DNA of 64,000 nt, taken from NCBI RefSeq assembly GCF_049999945.1, contig NZ_JBLYUB010000005.1, positions 124,001 through 188,000 of the forward strand, written 5' to 3'. Below the pieces are notes generated by a model that saw only the letters and a program-made list of their open reading frames with translations, was not told the DNA's origin and made no database searches. Positions within the stretch are counted from its first letter, which is position 1. Each line of letters opens with the position of its first letter. Both the position numbers and the translations under genes were made by a program. Positions 53,297-61,017 of the stretch are shown piece after piece. Origin of the DNA: Planosporangium spinosum. GTDB lineage: Bacteria; Actinomycetota; Actinomycetes; Mycobacteriales; Micromonosporaceae.

Positions 53297-53971
53297 ATGC
53301 AGCAGCGGCGTACGCCCGGTGGGGCGAGGCCCGGCGCGCGCGGCGGTCGGGACGCCCGCGGCACCGGCCGGCGAACCGGTGCCCGGTCCGTCGCCCGTGA
53401 CCCGGCCACCGGGACCGAGCCGACCCGCGGCAGCGGCGCCCGGGGTCCGTTCCGGGCCGGCGCCGGCCGGGCCGGTGCGGCGCGCGCCGGTGCGGCCGAG
53501 ACGCCCCGGTCGGCCAATCGCCCGGCGGCGGCACGGCGGGCCGCGGCGACCGGCGTGGCCAGGCGCACCCGGGCACCCCAGCCGCGCCGGCTCACCGGCC
53601 GGGCGGCGGTGCTGTGCATGCTGCTGATCGGCCTGCTGCTGGCGTACGCGTACCCGGTGCGCGTCTACCTGTCCCAGCAGAACGAGATCGACGAGATGGA
53701 AACCCGCCAGGCCGCGCAGCGCGCCCGCATCCAGGAACTCAGCGGTCAGCTGGAGAAGTGGAACGACGACGAGTACGTCAAGGCGCAGGCGCGCGGCCGG
53801 CTGCTGTTCACGATGCCCGGCGAGAGCCCGCTGCTGGTGATCGACAAGAGTCAGCCCAAGGCCGATGACCCGGCCGGCGCCATCCCGGCGCCCGGTGGCC
53901 GCGCCAGCGACCCGTGGTACGGCCAGCTCTGGTCCAGCATCCGCGCCGCCGACCAGGGGACGGAGCGCTAA
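53297..53971 (+). CDS. DivIC/FtsB-type septum formation initiator
   Basis: 224 aa. Long disordered Arg/Ala/Gly-rich cytoplasmic tail (1-95), one TM helix (AAVLCMLLIGLLLAYAYPV, about 105-123), then a coiled coil (QQNEIDEMETRQAAQRARIQ) and the family motif NDDEYVKAQARGRLLFTMPGE. A cell-division protein that bridges FtsL/FtsQ. ATG at 53297 with GGGGGAGG 6 nt upstream. Follows enolase, the usual actinobacterial order. The basic tail is long for the family. Confidence 0.9.
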   Translation: MQQRRTPGGARPGARGGRDARGTGRRTGARSVARDPATGTEPTRGSGARGPFRAGAGRAGAARAGAAETPRSANRPAAARRAAATGVARRTRAPQPRRLTGRAAVLCMLLIGLLLAYAYPVRVYLSQQNEIDEMETRQAAQRARIQELSGQLEKWNDDEYVKAQARGRLLFTMPGESPLLVIDKSQPKADDPAGAIPAPGGRASDPWYGQLWSSIRAADQGTER

Positions 53972-54496
53972 ATGGCCGATTCCGAAGCGGCCGGCCCCCC
54001 GGTGCGGGAGCCGGCGACCGACGCCGACCTCGCCGTGGTGGCCGCCCAGCTGGGCCGGGTGCCCAGGGGCACCCGGTACGTGGCGCACCGCTGCCCGTGT
54101 GGCCGGCCGGACGTGGTGGAGACGACGCCGCGGCTGCCCGACGGCACCCCGTTCCCGACGCTGTTCTACCTGACCTGCCCGCGTGCCGTCGCCGAGTGCA
54201 GCCGGCTGGAGTCGGCCGGGGTGATGAAGGAGATGACCGCACGCCTGGCCGACGACCCGGAGCTGGCGGCCGGCTACCACGCGGCACACGAGGACTACCT
54301 GGCCCGGCGCGAGGCGGTCGGCCACGTGCCGGAGATCGCGGGTACGTCCGCCGGCGGCATGCCCGGCCGGGTGAAGTGCCTGCACGTCCACCTCGGGCAC
54401 CGGCTGGCGGTCGGGCCGGGGGTCAACCCGATCGGCGACGAGACGCTCGCCCTCACCGCGGAGTGGTGGACCGGCGGTCCCTGCGTGGAGAGTTAG
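53972..54496 (+). CDS. DUF501 protein
   Basis: 174 aa. Begins AATDADLAVVAAQLG-like and contains CPCGRPDVVETTPRLPDGTP, FPTLFYLTCPRAV and CLHVHLGHRLAVGPGVNPIGD, the DUF501 signature with conserved Cys/His residues. Function unknown; always near eno, divIC and ppx in actinobacteria. The ATG directly follows the divIC stop, so the genes are co-transcribed and coupled. Confidence 0.92.
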   Translation: MADSEAAGPPVREPATDADLAVVAAQLGRVPRGTRYVAHRCPCGRPDVVETTPRLPDGTPFPTLFYLTCPRAVAECSRLESAGVMKEMTARLADDPELAAGYHAAHEDYLARREAVGHVPEIAGTSAGGMPGRVKCLHVHLGHRLAVGPGVNPIGDETLALTAEWWTGGPCVES

Positions 54497-54499
54497 TCT
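54494..54499 (+). promoter_or_regulatory. -10-like hexamer of the GNAT gene
   Basis: TAGTCT ends exactly 7 nt before the GTG at 54507 and overlaps the DUF501 stop; suggests an internal leaderless promoter. Confidence 0.5.
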
Positions 54500-54506
54500 C
54501 GGCCGC

Positions 54507-55013
54507 GTGGACGTCATCATCAGGCGGGCGCGTACCCGTGACGTACGGGAGATCCTTCGTCTGATCGAGACGTACGCCGACGACCGGATCCTGCTGTCGA
54601 AGGCGCCCGTCGCGCTCTACGAGGACGTGCCCGAGTTCCTGGTCGCCGAGCGGACGACCGACGGGGCGGTCGTCGGCTGCGGCGCCGTGCACGTGCTGTG
54701 GGAGGACCTCGCCGAGCTGCGCACGATCGCCGTCGACCCGTCCTGCCGGGGGCAGAAGATCGGCCACCGGATCGTGTCGGAGCTGCTCACGGTCGCGCGG
54801 GAGCTGGGCGTGGCGCGGGTGTTCGTGCTGACGTTCCAGACGCGGTTCTTCGGCTCGTTCGGCTTCCAGCCGCTCGACGGCACGCCGGTGTCCCCGGCGG
54901 TGTACGAGGAGCTGCTGCGCTCGTACGACGAGGGTGTGGCCGAGTTCCTCGACCTGGAACGGGTCAAGCCGAACACGCTCGGCAACACGAGGATGCTGCT
55001 GCACCTGCGCTGA
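54507..55013 (+). CDS. GNAT acetyltransferase, short ArgA-like
   Basis: 168 aa. Entire protein is a GNAT domain: IIRRARTRDVREILRLIETYA, then VGCGAVHVLWEDLAELRTIAV, acetyl-CoA loop PSCRGQKIGHRIVSEL, and FVLTFQTRFFGSFGFQPLD. It closely matches the single-domain N-acetylglutamate synthases of actinobacteria, which acetylate glutamate to start arginine synthesis. GTG at 54507 without SD but with a -10 7 nt upstream. Position after DUF501 is conserved. ArgA assignment is probable, not certain. Confidence 0.85.
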   Translation: MDVIIRRARTRDVREILRLIETYADDRILLSKAPVALYEDVPEFLVAERTTDGAVVGCGAVHVLWEDLAELRTIAVDPSCRGQKIGHRIVSELLTVARELGVARVFVLTFQTRFFGSFGFQPLDGTPVSPAVYEELLRSYDEGVAEFLDLERVKPNTLGNTRMLLHLR

Positions 55014-55124
55014 GCACCCACGGCGGCCCTGATCGTCGCGTTCGTGATCGTCACAACGTCCGGGATGGTGTGGCTATCGGAGCGCCGTGGACCACACCTT
55101 CCCGGAAGGCGCGTGGACCATGGG

Positions 55125-55130
55125 TAGGGT
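55125..55130 (+). promoter_or_regulatory. -10-like hexamer of ppx
   Basis: TAGGGT, exactly 7 nt before the GTG at 55138. Confidence 0.5.
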
Positions 55131-55137
55131 TGGCGGC

Positions 55138-56052
55138 GTGACAAGGGTGGCTGCGATCGACTGTGGGACGAACTCCATCCGGCTGCTGGTCGCCGACCTG
55201 GCCGGCGACTCGCTGACCGACGTCGTCCGCCGGATGGAGATCGTCCGGCTGGGGCAGGGCGTCGACCGTACCGGACGACTGGCCCCCGAGGCGATCGAGC
55301 GGACCCGGGTGGCGCTGGCCGACTACGCCGCGCAGATCAAGGACCTCGGCGCGGAGCGCGTCCGCATGGTGGCCACCAGCGCCACCCGGGACGCCGCCAA
55401 CGCCGCGGACTTCCGGTCGATGGTGCTCGACACGCTCGGCGTCGTGCCGGAGGTGGTCAGCGGTGACGAGGAGGCCCGCCTGTCGTTCACCGGTGCGGTC
55501 CGCGGCCTGCCGGCCGACCTGCCCACGCCGTACCTCGTGGTGGACATCGGCGGCGGCTCGACGGAGTTCGTGACCGGGGACGGGGCCGTGGCCGCGGCGC
55601 TGAGCGTCGACATCGGCTGCGTCCGGATGACCGAGCGGCACCTGCACGCCGAACCGCCCACGCCGGACCAGGTCGCCGCGGCGGAGGCCGACATCGCCGC
55701 CGCCGTCGACCGGGCGCTCGACGCGGTACGGGGCCGCGACGCGGGTACGCTCGTCGGCCTGGCCGGGTCGGTCACCACGGTGGCCGCCATCGCGCTGGGG
55801 CTGACCGGGTACGACCCGCAAGCCATCCACCACGCCCGCATCGGCTATGCCGACGTGGCGAAGGTGACCGCCGACCTGCTCGCGGCAACCCCCGACCAGC
55901 GACTCGCCAACCCGGCGATGCACCCCGGCCGGGCCGACGTGATCGGTGCCGGGGCGCTCATCCTGCGCGTGATCATGCAGCGCGCGGGCGCCGACGCGGT
56001 CATCGCCAGCGAGCACGACATCCTCGACGGGATCGCCTACAGCGTCCTGTAG
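55138..56052 (+). CDS. ppx: Exopolyphosphatase/pppGpp phosphohydrolase
   Basis: 304 aa, Ppx/GppA family in the short actinobacterial form (single two-lobed actin-like domain). AAIDCGTNSIRLLVADL phosphate-1 loop, VATSATRDAANAADF, VVDIGGGSTEFVTG phosphate-2 and GTLVGLAGSVTTVAAIALG. Removes terminal phosphate from polyP or pppGpp. The GTG at 55138 is used because a -10-like TAGGGT lies exactly 7 nt upstream; the ATG at 55120 is an alternative. Three 19-bp repeats and a palindrome follow. Confidence 0.93.
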   Translation: MTRVAAIDCGTNSIRLLVADLAGDSLTDVVRRMEIVRLGQGVDRTGRLAPEAIERTRVALADYAAQIKDLGAERVRMVATSATRDAANAADFRSMVLDTLGVVPEVVSGDEEARLSFTGAVRGLPADLPTPYLVVDIGGGSTEFVTGDGAVAAALSVDIGCVRMTERHLHAEPPTPDQVAAAEADIAAAVDRALDAVRGRDAGTLVGLAGSVTTVAAIALGLTGYDPQAIHHARIGYADVAKVTADLLAATPDQRLANPAMHPGRADVIGAGALILRVIMQRAGADAVIASEHDILDGIAYSVL

Positions 56053-56062
56053 CGCCGCGTCC

Positions 56063-56119
56063 CGCGTCCCGGCCCGCGCGTCGCGTCCCGGCCCGCGCGT
56101 CGCGTCCCGGCCCGCGCGT
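56063..56119. repeat. 19-bp exact tandem repeat, three units
   Basis: Units at 56063, 56082 and 56101 of CGCGTCCCGGCCCGCGCGT, 11 bp after the ppx stop. Confidence 0.92.
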
Positions 56120-56126
56120 CGCGGAA

Positions 56127-56199
56127 GATCCGCGCAATGTCGCAATCTTTGCTGCTATCCCGTCCCGGATAGCAGCAAAGATTGCTGTCTTGCGTGGAC
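56127..56199. repeat. Large palindrome, copy 2 of a dispersed pair
   Basis: GATCCGCGCAATGTCGCAA start; 19-bp perfect inner arms (GCAATCTTTGCTGCTATCC at 56142-56160 and its complement at 56166-56184). Shares its outer arm and overall layout with 4947-5020. Confidence 0.85.
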
Positions 56200-56326
56200 G
56201 ATTCCCGGGTGACGGGCACTGTCGGGCCTTCGACAGGACCGGTCTCCCGGTGTCGAATGGCGTCGATCGGTGGGCAACCGATATGGTGCCTTGCGGTCGA
56301 TGCGTACGGGGGCGGGAGGATTCGTC

Positions 56327-56893
56327 GTGGCGGATGAGGTGACGCTGCCGCAGTCGCCGGCCGGGTCGGAGCCGACGCTCGTCGAACTCGATGTCGGGCG
56401 GCTGGGGGAGCGGCCCGCCGAGGCGACGGGTGTCGCACCGCCGGCCGAGGCGACGGGCGCCACGCCGCCGGCCGTATCGTCACCGGACGAATCGCCACAG
56501 ACCGATTCGTCACCGGCAGGGCTGTCACCGAGCCAGCGCCGGGTACGGTGGCGGCGGATATTCACGACGGTGGCCTGGAGTGTCCTGGTCGCCCTGGTGG
56601 CCGCGGCGGTCTGGGCCGGCGTCGACCTCGCGACCGGCCGGCACTCCGACCCGTCCCTGCGGGCCAGGGCGGGCGACTGCCTGTCCGGGGAGAGTGATAG
56701 TGATCTCAAGCGGGTCCCCTGCGACGCCCCGGACGTCAGGTGGACGGTCGTCGGGGTGGTGGAGGGCAAGACCCGGCAGGAGGCTGGCCAGAACGCATGC
56801 GCTGCCTGGTCTAACGCCGAAGCGTCCTACTGGGAGAGTCGAAACGCGAGTACCGGCTTCGTCCTCTGCCTCGCGCCGGCATTGACGGCGTAG
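56327..56893 (+). CDS. Membrane-anchored Cys-rich protein
   Basis: 188 aa. Disordered, acidic, repeat-like N-terminus (ATGVAPPAEATGATPP), one TM helix (TVAWSVLVALVAAAVWAG, about 80-100) and an extracytoplasmic domain with four Cys (AGDCLSG, RVPCDAPDV, NACAAW, FVLCLAP), the LppU-like pattern of actinobacterial proteins of unknown function. The GTG at 56327 has GGGAGG at good spacing; the upstream frame is non-coding. Confidence 0.8.
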   Translation: MADEVTLPQSPAGSEPTLVELDVGRLGERPAEATGVAPPAEATGATPPAVSSPDESPQTDSSPAGLSPSQRRVRWRRIFTTVAWSVLVALVAAAVWAGVDLATGRHSDPSLRARAGDCLSGESDSDLKRVPCDAPDVRWTVVGVVEGKTRQEAGQNACAAWSNAEASYWESRNASTGFVLCLAPALTA

Positions 56894-56986
56894 CCCGGCC
56901 CGGACCCGGGTGACCGGGCGTAATCCACGTCTCCGCCGGCTTTCGCTGGCGCCCGCGCCATGGTTGGCTACCGAGCACAACCCCCC

Positions 56987-57001
56987 TGGCTGTAACAGCC
57001 A
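56987..57001 (+). promoter_or_regulatory. Operator-like palindrome before the dienelactone hydrolase gene
   Basis: TGGCTGT-A-ACAGCCA, perfect 7+1+7 symmetry, 29 bp upstream of the start. Confidence 0.4.
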
Positions 57002-57030
57002 ACGACGACTGACTGACAGGAGGCCGACCG

Positions 57031-57714
57031 GTGGGCAAAATGGTCAGCTACCCGAGTAACGGTGGCACGAGCGATGGTTACCTCGCGCTACCCGCTAGTG
57101 GTGCCGGTCCGGCGGTGATCGTCATTCAGGAGTGGTGGGGTCTGGTTCCGCACATCAAGGAACTCGCCGACCGGTTCGCCGAGGCCGGCTTCGTCGCCCT
57201 GGCTCCCGATCTCTACCACGGCGTACACACGACCGAGCCGGACGAGGCCGGCAAGCTGGCGATGGGGCTGGCGATGGACCGGGCCGCCAAGGACATCGCC
57301 GGCGCCGCCGCGTACCTCGCCGGCCGTGACGAGGTGACCGGCCAGGTCGGCGTGGTCGGCTTCTGCATGGGCGGCAGCCTCGCGCTCTGGTCGGCCACGC
57401 TGTCCGAGCACGTGGTCGCCACCGCCGGCTTCTACCCGGCGGTGCCCTGGGAGCGGATGAGCCCGCAGTGGGACAACTACGCCGGCAAGGCCGCGGTGAT
57501 CCACTGCTCGGAGGAGGACGGTACCTCGGCGGCGCCCGGGATCCAGCAGGCCAAGCGGGCGATCGAGACGGCAGGTGGGGAGGTCATCAGCTACGACTAC
57601 CCTGGCACCCACCATGCGTTCTTCAACGACGACCGGCCAGAGGTCTACAACCGGGAGGCCTCCGCGCTCGCATGGGCGCGAACTCTCGAGTTCCTCCGTT
57701 CCCGGCTCGGCTGA
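57031..57714 (+). CDS. Dienelactone hydrolase family protein
   Basis: 227 aa, DLH fold. Nucleophile in GFCMGGSLAL (Cys), catalytic Asp/His in EEDGTS and PGTHHAFFND, and the family IQEWWGLVPHIKELADRFA. GTG at 57031 with AGGAGG 7 nt upstream. Cytoplasmic hydrolase, substrate not defined. The stop lies in a 21-bp tandem repeat and the next gene's frame may overlap its end. Confidence 0.9.
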   Translation: MGKMVSYPSNGGTSDGYLALPASGAGPAVIVIQEWWGLVPHIKELADRFAEAGFVALAPDLYHGVHTTEPDEAGKLAMGLAMDRAAKDIAGAAAYLAGRDEVTGQVGVVGFCMGGSLALWSATLSEHVVATAGFYPAVPWERMSPQWDNYAGKAAVIHCSEEDGTSAAPGIQQAKRAIETAGGEVISYDYPGTHHAFFNDDRPEVYNREASALAWARTLEFLRSRLG

Positions 57715-58588
57715 GTCCGTTCCCGGCCCGGCTGAGTCCGTTCCCGGCCCGGCCGGGGCGCCCCGCGGAGCGCAGCGACCGGACCGGGCCGCGCCGGATC
57801 CACGGGCCGATCCGGATCCACGGGCCGCGCCGGATCCACGGGTCGCGCCGGATCCACGGGTCGCGCCGGACCATCCGGCGCGGCTCGCCCCCACCATCAC
57901 CGGGCTGACCGAGCTCGACGCCGCGATCTCCGACTGCCGGGCCTGCCCACGCCTGGTGGCCTGGCGCGAGGAGGTGGCCGCCACCAGGCGGGCCGCCTTC
58001 CGCGACCAGGAGTACTGGGGTCGGCCGGTACCCGGCTTCGGGCCGGCCGACGCGTCGATCGCCATTCTCGGGCTCGCGCCGGCCGCGCACGGAGGCAACC
58101 GCACCGGCCGCATCTTCACCGGTGACCGTTCGGGCGACGTGCTGTTCGCGGCGCTGCACCGCGCCGGCCTCGCCAACCAGCCCACGAGCGTCAGCAGCGA
58201 CGACGGACTGACGCTCGCACACACCCGGGTGTTCTCGGCGGTGCGCTGCGCGCCGCCGGACAACAAGCCGACGCCGGCCGAGCGCGACACCTGCGCGCCG
58301 TGGCTGCACCGGGAGATGGAGCTGGTCCGCCCGACGGTCCGGGTCGTGGTCGCCCTGGGCGCCTTCGCCTGGGCGGCCTTCTGGCCGGCGATGCGCGCCG
58401 TGTACGGGGTGCGGCCGCCCGTACCGCGGCCGGCCTTCGGCCACGATAGGCTCTGGACGGGACCCGAGGGCGTGCCCGCGCTCCTCGGTTGTTACCACGT
58501 CAGCCAGCAGAACACCTTTACTGGCCGGCTCACGCCCGCGATGCTGGACGACGTGTTCGCCCGCGCGAAGGATCTCGCCGGGCTCTAG
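57614..58588 (+). CDS. Family 5 uracil-DNA glycosylase
   Basis: DNA repair enzyme removing uracil. The conserved domain starts near 57900: SDCRACPRLVAW with the first Cys pair of the iron-sulfur cluster, EYWGRPVPGFG, motif A LGLAPAAHGGNRTGRIFTGD, then RCAPPDNKPTPAERDTC (second pair), and YHVSQQNTFTGRL (motif B). Start is unresolved: no ATG, GTG or TTG lies between the preceding gene's stop and the domain; the nearest in-frame ATG is 57614, inside that gene. The intervening DNA is two tandem repeats, in frame here (VPGPAES and PDPRVA units), so the start may have been displaced or is non-canonical. Confidence 0.85.
   Translation: MRSSTTTGQRSTTGRPPRSHGRELSSSSVPGSAESVPGPAESVPGPAGAPRGAQRPDRAAPDPRADPDPRAAPDPRVAPDPRVAPDHPARLAPTITGLTELDAAISDCRACPRLVAWREEVAATRRAAFRDQEYWGRPVPGFGPADASIAILGLAPAAHGGNRTGRIFTGDRSGDVLFAALHRAGLANQPTSVSSDDGLTLAHTRVFSAVRCAPPDNKPTPAERDTCAPWLHREMELVRPTVRVVVALGAFAWAAFWPAMRAVYGVRPPVPRPAFGHDRLWTGPEGVPALLGCYHVSQQNTFTGRLTPAMLDDVFARAKDLAGL
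57708..57749. repeat. 21-bp tandem duplication spanning the DLH stop
   Basis: Two exact copies (57708-57728, 57729-57749) starting CGGCTGAGTCCGTTCCCGGC, each with a TGA; a partial third copy follows. Confidence 0.9.
57788..57877. repeat. 18-bp tandem repeat, five units
   Basis: Units at 57788, 57806, 57824, 57842 and a partial at 57860, with GCGCCGGATCCACGG core; in frame with the glycosylase as PDPRVA-like repeats. Confidence 0.9.
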
Positions 58589-58603
58589 CGACTCGGGGAT
58601 CCG

Positions 58604-59341
58604 ATGAACCGCCGCCCGCTCGGCCGATGGACGCCGCTGCTCGCCGTCACCGCGCTGCTGGTGGGCGGCGTGCTGGCCGCGGCGTGGGCGTCGCCGGAGG
58701 TGACCCAGGTGCCGGTCCCGGCCCCGCGGACGGCACCGCCCGCGGCGCCCGGTCCGACCCGCAGCGCCGCCGCCGCGGTGGACGTCCCGGAGTGGCGGTT
58801 GCCGCCCTGGCTGTCGCAGGTGGCGGCGGGGCTGTGCCTGGCCGCCGTCGCGGCCGTCGTCGGGCTGCTGGTCTGGTCAGTGTGCAAGGGCCGGCTCCGG
58901 GTCCGGTCCGCTCCGCTGCTGACCGCTCCCGACGCCGGCGACGTGGTCGCGGCGCTGGACGCGGGCCTGCACCGGCTCACCGACTCCGACGACGATCCGC
59001 GGCGGGCGGTCATCGCCTGCTGGGTACGGCTGGAGGAGGCCGCGGCGGCCGCCGGTACGCCCCGGCACCCCGGTGACACCTCGACCGACCTGGTCACCCG
59101 CCTGCTGGGCACGCACCGGGTCAGCCCTCCGGTGCTCGACGAGTTCGCCGCGGTGTACCGCGAGGCGCGGTACGCCACCCACGTGGTCGACGAGCGGATG
59201 CGGGCGGCGGCGGTGGCCGCACTGAGCCACCTGCGCGCCGAGCTGACCGCGAGCGCCGAGCTGACCGCGAGCTCCGAGCTGACCGCGAGCGCCGGGCCGG
59301 CCGCGGATGCGCACCCGGCCGACGGCGCGGAGGTGCACTGA
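58604..59341 (+). CDS. DUF4129 membrane protein
   Basis: 245 aa. TM1 (PLLAVTALLVGGVLAAAWA, about 11-30), a Pro-rich loop, TM2 (VAAGLCLAAVAAVVGLLVWSV, about 72-92) and a cytoplasmic C-terminal DUF4129 domain (RRAVIACWVRLEEAAAAAG, RLLGTHRVSPPVLDEFAAVY). The end is a six-residue repeat (ELTASA, three units, 59241-59294). First gene of the DUF4129-MoxR-DUF58 cluster; its TGATG stop-start overlap couples it to the next gene. Linked in this cluster with envelope or vWA functions. Confidence 0.9.
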   Translation: MNRRPLGRWTPLLAVTALLVGGVLAAAWASPEVTQVPVPAPRTAPPAAPGPTRSAAAAVDVPEWRLPPWLSQVAAGLCLAAVAAVVGLLVWSVCKGRLRVRSAPLLTAPDAGDVVAALDAGLHRLTDSDDDPRRAVIACWVRLEEAAAAAGTPRHPGDTSTDLVTRLLGTHRVSPPVLDEFAAVYREARYATHVVDERMRAAAVAALSHLRAELTASAELTASSELTASAGPAADAHPADGAEVH

Positions 59342-59937
59342 TGGCGCGCGAACAGGTCGTCGGCATCGACGACCTGCTCGGTACGCCGGCCGAGGACGAG
59401 TCGCGCCCGGCCCGGCCGGAGCCGGCCCCGACCGTCGCTTCCAGCCTGTTCTGGTCGACCGCGGTCGCGGCGCTGCTGTCCGCGGCGGCATACCTGGTAC
59501 TGCGGCCGGTGGGCCTCAGGGTCCCGTACATCCTGCTCTGGGCGGGGTTTTTCGCCCTGCTCGCGCTGCGCCGGGCGGTCCGGGTGGTGCGGCCGCCGAG
59601 GTGGGTCGTCGGCGCGCGGCCCGAGCCGCCCGGTACCGTGCGGATCGACCCGACCAGGGTCGCCGACGGCATGCAGCTCGCCCTGGCCCGGTGGGAGACC
59701 CGGCTGTCGTGGAGTGACCGCGAGCGGCAGCGGTTCCTGGCGGAGGTGCGGCCGCGGCTGGCCGAGATCGCCGAGGAGCGGCTGCGCCAGCGGCACGGCG
59801 TCACCCGGGCCGCCGACCCGCGGCGGGCTCGGGAAATCATGGGTGAACGACTATGGGCGTTCCTGTTCGACCCGCCCGGCCGCGCGCCGAACCCCCGGCA
59901 GCTCGCGGCCGTAGTGGACGACATGGAGAAGTTGTGA
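59341..59937 (+). CDS. Membrane protein in the MoxR cluster
   Basis: 198 aa. Two adjacent TM helices (TAVAALLSAAAYLVLR and PYILLWAGFFALLALRRAV, about 40-85) and a cytoplasmic helical C-terminus (GMQLALARWETRLSW, then AEIAEERLRQRHGVTR). Conserved hypothetical of MoxR/DUF58 clusters. ATG overlaps the preceding stop. No function known. Confidence 0.85.
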   Translation: MAREQVVGIDDLLGTPAEDESRPARPEPAPTVASSLFWSTAVAALLSAAAYLVLRPVGLRVPYILLWAGFFALLALRRAVRVVRPPRWVVGARPEPPGTVRIDPTRVADGMQLALARWETRLSWSDRERQRFLAEVRPRLAEIAEERLRQRHGVTRAADPRRAREIMGERLWAFLFDPPGRAPNPRQLAAVVDDMEKL

Positions 59938-59972
59938 GTACGGCCGCCGGAACCGGCCGACGAGGAGGAGCA

Positions 59973-61013
59973 GTGAACACTCCAGCGATACCGCCGCAGG
60001 AGGTGGGGCGGCTGGGCCGCGCCGTGCTCGACGCGGTCGGCACGGTCGTCGTCGGCAAGCGGCAGTCGCTGGAGCTGGTGCTCGCGGGCATCCTGGCCGG
60101 CGGCCACGTCCTGCTCGAGGACCTGCCCGGCCTGGGCAAGACGCTCGCCGCCCGGTCGTTCGCCCAGGTGCTCGGCATGGAGTTCCGGCGGTTGCAGTTC
60201 ACCCCAGACCTGCTGCCCGCCGACGTGACCGGCTCCTTCCTGTACGACCAGCGGGCCGCCGAGTTCTCGTTCCGGCCCGGCCCGGTCTTCACCAACCTCC
60301 TGCTCGCCGACGAGATCAACCGGACGCCCCCGAAGACGCAGGCGGCGCTGCTGGAGGCCATGCAGGAGAAGCAGGTGTCGGTCGAGGGGGCCACCTACCG
60401 GCTGGAAGCGCCGTTCCACGTGCTGGCCACGGCCAACCCCATCGAGTACGAGGGCACGTACCCGCTGCCGGAGGCGCAGCTCGACCGGTTCCTGCTGCGG
60501 GTGTCGTTCGGCTACCCCGACCGCGAGGAGGAGTGGGACGTGCTGCGCCGGCGCATCGACCGCCGCCGCGAGGAGGTCGCCCTGAACCCGGTCGTCGACG
60601 CCCGGACCCTGCTCGCCATGCAGGCCGGCCTGGAGGACGTCGCGGTCGAGGACTCGATCGGCCGGTACGTCGTCGACCTGGCCGCCGCGACGCGCGAGCA
60701 CCCGCAGGTACTCGTGGGCGCGTCGCCGCGCGGTTCCCTGGCGCTGCTCCTGCTGGCCCGGGCCCGGGCCGCGCTGGCCGGCCGGGACTACGTCATCCCC
60801 GAGGACGTGAAGTACGTGGCCGTCCCGGCGCTGGCCCACCGCATCACGCTGCGGCCGGAGATGTGGCTGCGGCGCATCGACCCGGCGGCGATCGTCACCG
60901 AGGTCCTGGCCGAGACGCCCGCACCGGCCAGCGGGGCGGTGCCGACCTACGCCGGCGCCGTGCCGGGGGCCGGTCCGGGCGACGGCCACCGGTACGTCGC
61001 GCCGAGAGGCTGA
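59973..61013 (+). CDS. MoxR-family AAA+ ATPase
   Basis: 346 aa. Walker A DLPGLGKTLAARSFA, Walker B LLLADEINRTPPKTQAALLEAM, sensor 1 ATANPIEYEGTYPLPEAQLDRF, arginine finger region, and C-terminal lid. MoxR ATPases act as chaperones, commonly inserting cofactors or regulating vWA proteins, here probably the DUF58 protein. The GTG at 59973 has AGGAG 5 nt upstream; a GTG at 59934 overlapping the previous stop is an alternative. Confidence 0.95.
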   Translation: MNTPAIPPQEVGRLGRAVLDAVGTVVVGKRQSLELVLAGILAGGHVLLEDLPGLGKTLAARSFAQVLGMEFRRLQFTPDLLPADVTGSFLYDQRAAEFSFRPGPVFTNLLLADEINRTPPKTQAALLEAMQEKQVSVEGATYRLEAPFHVLATANPIEYEGTYPLPEAQLDRFLLRVSFGYPDREEEWDVLRRRIDRRREEVALNPVVDARTLLAMQAGLEDVAVEDSIGRYVVDLAAATREHPQVLVGASPRGSLALLLLARARAALAGRDYVIPEDVKYVAVPALAHRITLRPEMWLRRIDPAAIVTEVLAETPAPASGAVPTYAGAVPGAGPGDGHRYVAPRG

Positions 61014-61017
61014 CGGC

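Noticed and set aside
51563..54520. 985-codon minus-strand frame over eno
   Set aside because: Shadow of eno and neighbours, no motif.
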